This document shows positions 1-6,241 of a stretch of DNA of 32,645 bases, piece after piece. Origin of the DNA: Clostridia bacterium (lineage in GTDB: Bacteria > Bacillota > Clostridia > Christensenellales > Aristaeellaceae); NCBI GenBank assembly GCA_017434775.1, contig JAFSGG010000011.1:1-32645 (forward strand), given 5' to 3'. The first letter of the stretch is position 1, and each line of letters opens with the position of its first letter. The notes under the pieces are model-generated. The model did no database searches. It worked only from the letters and a program-made list of their open reading frames with translations, and was not told the DNA's origin. Made by a program: the position numbers and the translations under genes.

Positions 1-347
1 ACTTCAATTAAGTTGCCATCCAAATCGTAGAATCGGACTACTCGTTGCCCCCAGCTGTGAATCATCAAGTGATTGACATATTCGATTTCAGGGTAAAGTG
101 ATTCAAGACGCTCTACAAATTGTTCTATGTTGGGCTCTTCAAAATACAACTCAGATTGATTGCTGTTTGGAATTACACTTCTTTTTGTGAATTGTTCCCA
201 ATATTTCAATTCCTGTAAATATATATTATTCGTCAATTCCATATTCCCATCGTTGTCTTGAAGAAGTTGAAACCCAAACATATCACTATAGAACTTTAAC
301 GCACGATTACAATCTTTAACAACAATAAGCGTTCCTTTGTATTTCAT
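1..347 (-). CDS. VOC (glyoxalase/bleomycin-resistance fold) family protein, 3' end outside window
   Basis: Reading leftward from ATG at 347 gives about 115 residues beginning MKYKGTLIVVKDCNRALKFY and still open at base 1. The N-terminal 'VxDxxRALKFYxDxFGF' pattern and a later 'VVRFYDLDGNLIEV' strand are typical of VOC-fold proteins (glyoxalase I / dioxygenase / bleomycin-binding relatives); the D-G-N-x-I-E element usually supplies a metal-binding Glu. The substrate cannot be named. A second in-frame ATG lies at 353, but the SD GAGGA sits about 8 nt from the 347 start and only about 2 nt from 353, so 347 is preferred. A promoter lies just upstream (385-413). The gene is AT-rich compared with the ssrA-glg block, and it lies beyond the duplicated ssrA 3' end, so it may belong to an acquired segment. 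Family confidence is good, function unknown. Confidence 0.75.
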   Translation of the reverse strand, partial: MKYKGTLIVVKDCNRALKFYSDMFGFQLLQDNDGNMELTNNIYLQELKYWEQFTKRSVIPNSNQSELYFEEPNIEQFVERLESLYPEIEYVNHLMIHSWGQRVVRFYDLDGNLIE

Positions 348-384
348 ATACATTTTCCTCGTCAAATTCAAGTTTGTCTAACTG

Positions 385-413
385 ATTATATCATAGTATC
401 GTAAAAATAGCAA
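385..413 (-). promoter_or_regulatory. Promoter of the VOC gene
   Basis: On the minus strand, TTGCTA (408-413) is followed by a 17-nt spacer and TATAAT (385-390), with TG one base before the -10 (extended -10). It lies about 40 nt upstream of the VOC start. Confidence 0.6.
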
Positions 414-466
414 AATAACAGACCGACCATTCAGATACTTTTCGCATCAAGATGCTCGGTCTTATT

Positions 467-573
467 TGGTGGAGGTGAGGGGAATTGCTCTCGCCTAACG
501 GCTCGGTCACCGCGGCTCTGACAGCCCACCGGGCTGTCATTCACTACCGCTCCAGTTCAATTCCCCGCACCTC
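467..573. repeat. Palindromic element carrying a second copy of the ssrA 3' end
   Basis: Bases 467-487 repeat exactly the 21 bases at 619-639, which encode the tmRNA CCA end, the acceptor strand and the start of the T arm. Near 558-573 an inverted copy (gaggtgcggggaattg as complement) pairs with 472-487 with one mismatch, making a palindrome of about 100 bp. Inside it lies a second hairpin, ACAGCCC-acc-GGGCTGT. No gene is encoded. The element lies just outside the ssrA terminator. It may be an attachment-site remnant of an element that integrated at the ssrA 3' end, or a small palindromic repeat that happens to share this end. Confidence 0.6.
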
Positions 574-583
574 TTATTCGCAC

Positions 584-617
584 AAAAAACAACCGCCATA
601 TAGGCGGTTTGTTTTTT
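584..617 (-). terminator. Rho-independent terminator of ssrA
   Basis: On the minus strand, AACCGCC-tatat-GGCGGTT is followed by G and six T residues, starting right after the encoded CCA end of tmRNA. It is a strong intrinsic terminator. Confidence 0.85.
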
Positions 618-618
618 C

Positions 619-967
619 TGGTGGAGGTGAGGGGAATTGAACCCCTGTCCGAAGATTCAGTTGTACAGGTTTCTCCGAGCGCAGTCAGGATATTGACATT
701 CCCTCCGCTGCACGCCCCCTGACAGGCTTACAGCTTCAGTAGCTTCATGATACCGGGCACGCCGCAAAGCTTAGGCGGCCCTGTTCCCTACTTAAATCAC
801 GCCGGGATCCTGAGCCGTAGGCAACTCAGGGCCGACGCGCCGCCATTAGGCAGCGAAAGCGTACTGATTATTGTCAGTTAATTTTAAGTTCCCCGTTTTT
901 AAGCGGCCAGGGTCCGCTGCTCGCTTCCCATACCCCCGACGATCCCCGTCGAAACCAGTACACCCCC
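619..967 (-). ncRNA. ssrA: Transfer-messenger RNA (tmRNA)
   Basis: The 5' end GGGGGTGTACTGGTTTCGAC is the conserved tmRNA start. The 3' end has the T-arm GGGGTTCAATTCCCC and an encoded CCA. The acceptor strands GGGGGTG and CACCTCC pair over 7 bp, allowing one G-U. The tag frame ends DNNQYAFAA followed by TAA (stop at 846-848). By comparison with the UUAGUC|GCA context of E. coli, the resume codon is probably GAC at 873-875, but this is inferred. tmRNA, charged with alanine and bound by SmpB, rescues stalled ribosomes and tags the nascent chain for proteolysis. It starts 16 nt after the smpB stop in the same direction, so the two may be cotranscribed and the RNA processed. A strong terminator follows. 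Confidence 0.96.
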
Positions 968-983
968 GGGCAGTACGCTTATT

Positions 984-1451
984 TTATTCGGCACGGCCCC
1001 GCATGGCCCTCTCCATTTCCCTTTTTACATCCTTTTCCGCCATGGTAGCCCGCTTATCATGCAGGTGCTTACCGCGGCAAAGGCCCAGGTTCATTTTCAT
1101 GCGGCCGTTTTTCAGGTACACGTCCAAGGGAATCAGGGCGTACCCCTGCCGCTGAACCAATGCGCCAAGCTTGCGGATCTCACTTTTGTGAAGCAGAAGT
1201 TTTTTGGGGCGCAGCGGATCCGTATTGAAGATGTTCCCCTGCTCATAGGGGCTGATGTGCATACCCTGCACCAGCACTTCCCCATTTTTCACCATGGCAA
1301 AGCTCTCCTTCAGGTTCACCTTGCCCTGGCGCATGCTCTTTACTTCCGTGCCCTTCAGTTCAATGCCGCATTCCAGCGATTCTTCAATGAAGTAATCATG
1401 GCGTGCTTTGCGGTTTTGTGCGATGGGCTTAATGCCCGGCGTTTTCGGCAT
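984..1451 (-). CDS. smpB: SsrA-binding protein SmpB
   Basis: This 155-residue protein starts [20 protein letters not shown] and contains the SmpB signatures '[30 protein letters not shown]' (written here in parts: [18 protein letters not shown], then [12 protein letters not shown]) and the basic C-terminal stretch that enters the mRNA channel. SmpB binds the tRNA-like domain of tmRNA and is needed for trans-translation. An upstream ATG at 1472 is in frame, but GGAGGG lies 6 nt before the 1451 ATG, so the shorter start is chosen. It has its own promoter at 1484-1512 and is followed after 16 nt by ssrA, its RNA partner. Length and motifs are normal for the family. Confidence 0.97.
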   Translation of the reverse strand: MPKTPGIKPIAQNRKARHDYFIEESLECGIELKGTEVKSMRQGKVNLKESFAMVKNGEVLVQGMHISPYEQGNIFNTDPLRPKKLLLHKSEIRKLGALVQRQGYALIPLDVYLKNGRMKMNLGLCRGKHLHDKRATMAEKDVKREMERAMRGRAE

Positions 1452-1483
1452 CACACGCCCTCCTTTCTTCATTGCAGGAATAT

Positions 1484-1512
1484 ATTATACAGGAAAGCTG
1501 CAAAAAATGCAA
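1484..1512 (-). promoter_or_regulatory. Promoter of smpB-ssrA
   Basis: TTGCAT (1507-1512) and TATAAT (1484-1489) on the minus strand with a 17-nt spacer, between the luxS stop and the smpB start. Confidence 0.75.
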
Positions 1513-1521
1513 ACATTTGTT

Positions 1522-1989
1522 TTAGTCGGGATACACAAACCGTTTGTTCTGCCGCAATTCCTGTTGATACCGGGCGATATAGAACTTGGCCATGTTCAGG
1601 TTCTGCTCGCTGTAATTGCCGCATTCTTCCGGCTTGGCTCCGGGAATATCCCCTTCAAAATGCACAATGAATTCGCACATTTCGTCCACCAGCGGGAAGG
1701 CTTCTTCCGCCGTCCAGTCACCGAACAGAAGCAGATAGCAGCCCGTGCGGCAGCCCATGGGACCAAAGTACACCACATCGCCTTTCTTTGCGTGGTTGCG
1801 CAGGAAGGTGGCGCCCAAATGCTCAATGGTGTGCAGCGCCGGTACGTCGATCACCGGTTCCCGGTTGGGAGCCGTGATGCGCAGGTCAAATGTGGTTACT
1901 ACCTGACCACCCTTTTCATCCCGGCGGGAAACATAGAGCCCGGGAAACAAGGTCAGGTGGTTGATCTGAAAGCTGGCAATTCTCTCCAT
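1522..1989 (-). CDS. luxS: S-ribosylhomocysteine lyase LuxS
   Basis: This 155-residue enzyme begins MERIASFQINHLTLFPGLYV. It splits S-ribosylhomocysteine into homocysteine and the AI-2 precursor DPD in the activated-methyl cycle. The metal ligands are visible as H53 and H57 in HTIEH and C123 in EECGNY; E56 and C84 (in RTGCY) match the catalytic pair of the family. The length is typical. A TTG at 2004 also opens the frame, but it lies inside the SD; GGAGGA about 8 nt before the ATG at 1989 sets the start. It follows glgA after 59 nt that hold a hairpin. No separate promoter is seen in that gap, so it is probably transcribed by read-through from glgA. Confidence 0.97.
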   Translation of the reverse strand: MERIASFQINHLTLFPGLYVSRRDEKGGQVVTTFDLRITAPNREPVIDVPALHTIEHLGATFLRNHAKKGDVVYFGPMGCRTGCYLLLFGDWTAEEAFPLVDEMCEFIVHFEGDIPGAKPEECGNYSEQNLNMAKFYIARYQQELRQNKRFVYPD

Positions 1990-2006
1990 GTATTCATCCT
2001 CCAAGG

Positions 2007-2037
2007 AAAAGGGAGGCGGCTGTTTCTTCCGCCTCCC
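2007..2037 (-). terminator. Hairpin between glgA and luxS, partial terminator
   Basis: On the minus strand GGGAGGCGG, a 9-nt loop and CCGCCTCCC form a perfect 9-bp stem followed by only four T residues. It may reduce rather than stop transcription into luxS. Confidence 0.5.
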
Positions 2038-2048
2038 GTATTCATTCC

Positions 2049-3662
2049 TTACGCTTCGGTCTTCTTTTTCCGGGGTGCACGGGGTTTCTTTTCCGCAGCG
2101 GGCTTTTCAGCCGTTTCCGCCTTGGGCTTGCAGGTGCGCTTCCGGGGCTTCTTTTCCACAGCCACTTCCACCACAACTTCCACTTCAGGCTTTTCTTCTT
2201 CCTTCACTTCGCCCTTTTCTTCCGGCTTTTTCAGCATATCCTGATAGAGGGAGAGGTAGGTTTCCGCGGAATGTGCCCAGGAATAATCCCCTTCCATGCC
2301 CCGCTTTTGCAGCATCTTCCACACTTCCTTGTTCTTGTTGTAGAACATCAGGGCGCGGCGGATGGTGAAGAGCATATCATGGGCATTGTAATTGAAGAAG
2401 GTGAAGCCGTTGCCGGCGTTATTGGCTTCATTATAGGAAAGCACGGTATCTCTGAGGCCGCCGGTTTCGCGCACGATGGGCAGGGTGCCGTAGCGCAGGG
2501 CGATCATCTGGCTCAGACCACAGGGCTCAAACTGGCTGGGCATCAGGAACATATCGGACGCCGCGTAAATGCGGTGGGCCAGGGCACCGTCCATACGGAA
2601 ACGGGCCGCCACACGGCCGGGATAATGCTGTTCGGCCCAGCTGAACAGGTTCACATACCGGGCATCGCCCATGCCCAGCACCACCAGCTGCACATTTTCG
2701 GCCATGATTTCGCCGATCACACGGTCAATCAGGTCCAGACCCTTCTGATTGCTCAGGCGGGTAATCAGGGAGATCACAGGCACATCCGCATTTACTTCCA
2801 GGCCCAGTTCCTTCTGCAGTTCAGCCTTGCACACAGCCTTGCCGCTCATATCGTCCACGGTGTACCGGGCAGGAATCAGCGGATCGTTGGCAGGATCATA
2901 TTCGCCCACATCGATGCCGTTGAGCACGCCGGACAGGCTGTGCTTGCGGGCACGGAGCAACCCTTCCATCCGTTCGCCGTAGTACGCCGTCTGAATTTCT
3001 TCGGCGTAGGAGGGGCTGACGGTGGTAATTTCATCGGAATACACCAGGGCAGCCTTCATGAAATTGGCACAGCCATAGCATTCCAGCTTGTCATTGGTGA
3101 ACACTTCATCCCCAAGGCCCAGCACATCCTGCACTTCCGGAATGCCGAAAATGCCCTGATACTGCAGGTTGTGGATGGTGAACACCGTCTTGATACCGGC
3201 ATAGAAGGGCAGGTGCTGATACTGGATTTTCAAAAGCGCCGGGATCATGCCAGCCTGCCAGTCATGGGCATGGAGGATATCGGGCGCAAAGTCCAGCAGG
3301 GTCAGGGCGTTCAGGCAGGCACGGTCAAAGAAACCATAGCGTTCGTATTCATCGCCGCCCATACCGTAGATGTAGCTGCGGCCGAAATAATACTTATTAT
3401 CAATGAAGTAGTAGGTCACGCCGTCTTTTTCCAGCGCTTCAATGCCGCAATACTGCTTGCGCCAGCCCAGTTCCACTTCAAAATCCAACACATGCTTCAT
3501 CTGGCTCACATAGTCCTGGGGGATCATGCTGTACAGGGGAATCATCACCCGCACGTCATGGCCCTTTTTGGCCAGCACAGGGGCCAGGGCGCCTACAACG
3601 TCCGCCAGGCCGCCGGTTTTGCAAAAGGGAACACATTCAGAAGCAGTAAAGAGAATCTTCAT
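2049..3662 (-). CDS. glgA: Glycogen synthase GlgA with a 58-residue charged C-terminal tail
   Basis: This 537-residue GT5 glycogen synthase transfers glucose from ADP-glucose to the growing alpha-1,4 chain in the cytoplasm. The start MKILFTASECVPFCKTGGLA holds the ADP-glucose-binding KTGGLADV (K15). The C-terminal Rossmann domain has 'MPSQFEPCGLSQMIALRYG' and 'VRETGGLRDTV', the usual donor-site segments. The usual GlgA end (near SLYQDMLKK) is followed by about 58 extra residues rich in Glu, Lys, Pro and Ala, ending KKPRAPRKKKTEA; this histone-like tail is not part of the catalytic fold. ATG codons occur at 3668 and 3662; GAGGTG lies 7 nt before 3662 but only 1 nt before 3668, so 3662 is chosen. 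It has its own promoter (3764-3793), overlapped by a perfect inverted repeat. Confidence 0.96.
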   Translation of the reverse strand: MKILFTASECVPFCKTGGLADVVGALAPVLAKKGHDVRVMIPLYSMIPQDYVSQMKHVLDFEVELGWRKQYCGIEALEKDGVTYYFIDNKYYFGRSYIYGMGGDEYERYGFFDRACLNALTLLDFAPDILHAHDWQAGMIPALLKIQYQHLPFYAGIKTVFTIHNLQYQGIFGIPEVQDVLGLGDEVFTNDKLECYGCANFMKAALVYSDEITTVSPSYAEEIQTAYYGERMEGLLRARKHSLSGVLNGIDVGEYDPANDPLIPARYTVDDMSGKAVCKAELQKELGLEVNADVPVISLITRLSNQKGLDLIDRVIGEIMAENVQLVVLGMGDARYVNLFSWAEQHYPGRVAARFRMDGALAHRIYAASDMFLMPSQFEPCGLSQMIALRYGTLPIVRETGGLRDTVLSYNEANNAGNGFTFFNYNAHDMLFTIRRALMFYNKNKEVWKMLQKRGMEGDYSWAHSAETYLSLYQDMLKKPEEKGEVKEEEKPEVEVVVEVAVEKKPRKRTCKPKAETAEKPAAEKKPRAPRKKKTEA

Positions 3663-3731
3663 ATTCATTCACCTCGTTCGTTAATGAGCAACCCATGCCG
3701 TGCCATTGCAAAAAACGTCCAAACACAGCAT

Positions 3732-3762
3732 ATGCAGGGCACAAGAAACTTATGCCCTGCAT
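3732..3762. promoter_or_regulatory. Perfect inverted repeat at the glgA transcription start, operator-like
   Basis: ATGCAGGGCA (3732-3741) and TGCCCTGCAT (3753-3762) are separated by 11 bases. The repeat begins one base downstream of the -10 box, so the predicted start site near 3758 lies inside it. That position fits a dimeric regulator's operator better than a terminator, since no T run follows directly. A 5' leader hairpin is the alternative. Confidence 0.5.
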
Positions 3763-3763
3763 G

Positions 3764-3793
3764 ATTGTATCATTTTGTGCGGGCAAGGGTCAA
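3764..3793 (-). promoter_or_regulatory. Promoter of glgA
   Basis: TTGACC (3788-3793), an 18-nt spacer and TACAAT (3764-3769) on the minus strand, just after the glgD stop codon. Confidence 0.65.
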
Positions 3794-3798
3794 GCGGA

Positions 3799-4920
3799 TT
3801 ACACGATCAGATCCTTCGCCACCACGATGGGATAATTCCGGGGACCGATGAGCCGGGTTTCCTCCCGGATCACCGCTTGTTTGTCCAGAATGCAATGGTC
3901 AATTTCCGCATCCTTCTGCACGCAGCCATCCTGCATGATGATGGAATTCTTTACCACAGCGCCCTTTTCAATATGCACGCCGCGGAAGAGAATGCTGTTT
4001 TCCACCGTGCCTTCGATGACGCAGCCGTCGGCCACCAGGCAGTTTTTCACATTGGCACCAGCCACATAGCGGGAGGGCATTTCGTCGCGCAGCTTGGTCA
4101 GCACGGGGCGATCGGTATCGAAGAAATTGCGGCGGGTTTCGGCATCCATCAGTTCCATGGAAGCTTCGAAATAGGCCTGTACGGAATCGATGAACCAGGC
4201 TTTGCCGGTGTATTCATAGCCGTACACACGCAGGGTGCCTTCGTAAATGCCGTTCATGAGCAGATCACGGGTCAGATGATACTGGCCGCGGGAAACAGCA
4301 CGGTCCACCAGGTCAATCAGAAGTTCACGGCGCACGCACATGCATTCCATGTAGGTATAGGGCATGCGGGCGATGGTGGGATCCACTTCCAGGCCGGTTA
4401 CGCGGCCGTTTTCGTCCACTTCGATGTAGCGGCCGGCACCGTTGCGGCGCATGGAAGGATCGGCGGTATAGAGCATGGTGACGTCCGCATTCTTATCGAT
4501 GTGGGCGGCCAGCATGTCGTCATACTTGGCGGAATAGAGGATATGGGTGTCGGTCACGATCACATAGCGTTCCTTGCTGCGGCGCAGGTAATGCAGGTTG
4601 GAGCGCACGGCATCCAGGAAGCCGGCATACACGCCCACGTTATCCCGGGTCATGAAGGGGGGCAGCATCACAAGGCCGTTGCGCTTGCCGTGCAGGTCCC
4701 ATTCGCGGCCGGAGCCCAGATGGTCCATCAGGCTGTTGTAATTGCGCTGCAGGATCACGCCCACATTGCGGATACCGCTGGAAACCATGGCGGACAGCGG
4801 GAAGTCAATCAGACGATAGCGGCCGTAAATCGGCACGGCAGCCACGGCGCGGTTGGTGGTCAGTTCACGTAGCTGAGCGTCGCGTTCACCGGTATAAATG
4901 ATACCCATCATGCTTTTCAT
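3799..4920 (-). CDS. glgD: Glucose-1-phosphate adenylyltransferase regulatory-type subunit GlgD
   Basis: This 373-residue protein begins MKSMMGIIYTGERDAQLREL and resembles GlgC (NTVRAVAAVPIYGRYRLIDFPLSA-like segment, DxHILYSAKYDD), but it lacks the GGxGxRLxxLT nucleotide-binding loop that GlgC carries; 'GERDAQLRELTTNRAVAA' takes its place. This is the known Firmicute GlgD pattern: a GlgC paralogue that forms heteromers with GlgC and tunes its activity. The C-terminal part has the hexapeptide-like repeats of a left-handed beta helix ('ILFRGVHIEKGAVVKNSIIM'). It lies 17 nt after glgC in the same direction and is surely cotranscribed. AAGGAAGGGGGA precedes the start. Confidence 0.94.
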   Translation of the reverse strand: MKSMMGIIYTGERDAQLRELTTNRAVAAVPIYGRYRLIDFPLSAMVSSGIRNVGVILQRNYNSLMDHLGSGREWDLHGKRNGLVMLPPFMTRDNVGVYAGFLDAVRSNLHYLRRSKERYVIVTDTHILYSAKYDDMLAAHIDKNADVTMLYTADPSMRRNGAGRYIEVDENGRVTGLEVDPTIARMPYTYMECMCVRRELLIDLVDRAVSRGQYHLTRDLLMNGIYEGTLRVYGYEYTGKAWFIDSVQAYFEASMELMDAETRRNFFDTDRPVLTKLRDEMPSRYVAGANVKNCLVADGCVIEGTVENSILFRGVHIEKGAVVKNSIIMQDGCVQKDAEIDHCILDKQAVIREETRLIGPRNYPIVVAKDLIV

Positions 4921-4937
4921 TGTCTCTTCCCCCTTCC

Positions 4938-6113
4938 TTAATTTTCGGCGTATTGTTCGCCGGCCTTGACCTGGGTGTTTTCAGGCATTTTCACGCCGGG
5001 GCCCACCACAGCAATAAGGCCTTCGTTTTCGCCCACAACGCAGCCGGATGTCACTTCCGCATTTTCGGCCACGATGGCACGGCGGACCACAGCACCCTTG
5101 CGGATCACAGCACCGGGCATGATCACAGAATCGATCACTTCAGCGCCATCTTCCACAATCACGCCGGAAGAAAGGATGGAATGCTTCACACAGCCCATAA
5201 TCTCGCAGCCTTCGGTGATCAGGCAATTTTCCACCACGGCACCGTCCACGATGTGATGGGGCGGCATGCCCAGGTTACGGGCATAGATGCGGAATTTTTT
5301 GTCATGCAGGTCAATTTCCGGCTTGTCGGCCAGCAGGTCCATATTGGCTTCCCACAGGCTTTCAATGGTCCCCACGTCCTTCCAGTAATCGTTGAAGGAA
5401 TAGGCTACCATCTTCTGGCCGTCACCCAGCATGGCGGGGATGATGTTCTTGCCAAAGTCGTTGGAGGAGGTGGGGTCTGCTTCGTCCTGAATGAGGTACT
5501 TGCGCAGCTTTTCCCAGGTGAACACATACACGCCCATGGAGGCGTTATTGGACTTGGGATTCTTGGGCTTTTCTTCGAATTCCACGATGTTGAAGTTTTC
5601 GTCGGTATTCATGATGCCAAAGCGGCTGGCTTCTTCCCAGGGCACCTGGCGCACGGCGATGGTGGCATCGGCGCCCATCTTTTCGTGATGGTTGATCATG
5701 GCGGCATAATCCATCTTGTAGATATGGTCGCCGGAAAGGATCAATACATAATCGGGGTTATACTGGGCGATGAAAGCCAGGTTCTGATAGATGGCATTGG
5801 CGGTACCCTTGTACCATTCGCCGCTGGCACCGGAATGATAGGGGGGCAGCACAAATACGCCGCCGGACACAAGGTCCAGATCCCAGGGTGCACCGCTGGC
5901 GATATAAGCATTCAGTTCCAAAGGACGATACTGGGTCAGCACGCCCACCACGTCAATATTGGAATTGGTGCAGTTGGACAGGGGGAAGTCAATGATGCGG
6001 TACTTGCAGCCAAAGGGCACGGCAGGCTTGGCCATTTGCTTGGTCAGGATGCCCAGACGGCTTCCCTGGCCGCCGGCCAGCAGCATGGCCACGCAACGTT
6101 TTTTAGCGGGCAT
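4938..6113 (-). CDS. glgC: Glucose-1-phosphate adenylyltransferase GlgC
   Basis: This 391-residue enzyme makes ADP-glucose from glucose-1-phosphate and ATP, the committed step of glycogen synthesis. The N-terminal loop '[20 protein letters not shown]' is the pyrophosphorylase signature. '[17 protein letters not shown]' and '[11 protein letters not shown]' are catalytic-domain motifs, and '[13 protein letters not shown]' is the sugar-phosphate region. The C-terminal end is a hexapeptide-repeat beta helix. It lies 128 nt after glgB with an extended -10 promoter in the gap, and 17 nt before glgD. SD AAGGGAG is about 9 nt from the ATG. It should form a heteromer with GlgD and feed GlgA. Confidence 0.97.
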   Translation of the reverse strand: MPAKKRCVAMLLAGGQGSRLGILTKQMAKPAVPFGCKYRIIDFPLSNCTNSNIDVVGVLTQYRPLELNAYIASGAPWDLDLVSGGVFVLPPYHSGASGEWYKGTANAIYQNLAFIAQYNPDYVLILSGDHIYKMDYAAMINHHEKMGADATIAVRQVPWEEASRFGIMNTDENFNIVEFEEKPKNPKSNNASMGVYVFTWEKLRKYLIQDEADPTSSNDFGKNIIPAMLGDGQKMVAYSFNDYWKDVGTIESLWEANMDLLADKPEIDLHDKKFRIYARNLGMPPHHIVDGAVVENCLITEGCEIMGCVKHSILSSGVIVEDGAEVIDSVIMPGAVIRKGAVVRRAIVAENAEVTSGCVVGENEGLIAVVGPGVKMPENTQVKAGEQYAEN

Positions 6114-6191
6114 ATGGAAAAACTCCCTTCTTTATTAAGCTTTTTACCGCTGATGGCAGGGCAAAAAGGCTTACTTTTTTAGTCATTATTG

Positions 6192-6200
6192 ATTATAACA
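6192..6200 (-). promoter_or_regulatory. Extended -10 promoter before glgC
   Basis: TGT-TATAAT on the minus strand (TATAAT at 6192-6197, TG at 6199-6200). The -35 region is weak (TTCCAA-like at 18 nt). It would give a leader of about 70 nt. Confidence 0.45.
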
Positions 6201-6241
6201 CATTTTTCGCCAATTTGGAAGATATTTGGCCATTTTTTGCA

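Noticed and set aside
420-462. AGACCGA/TCGGTCT inverted repeat taken as a terminator
   Set aside because: The loop is about 29 nt, no T run follows, and it lies upstream of the VOC promoter; kept only as a possible structure.
2271-3764. Long open frame of 497 codons on the plus strand
   Set aside because: It is antisense to glgA, is His/Gln/Gly-rich without known motifs, has no ribosome site, and results from the GC-rich codon use of the real gene.
4920-6182. Open frame of 420 codons on the plus strand
   Set aside because: Antisense to glgC; repetitive His/Gly composition is typical of a shadow frame.
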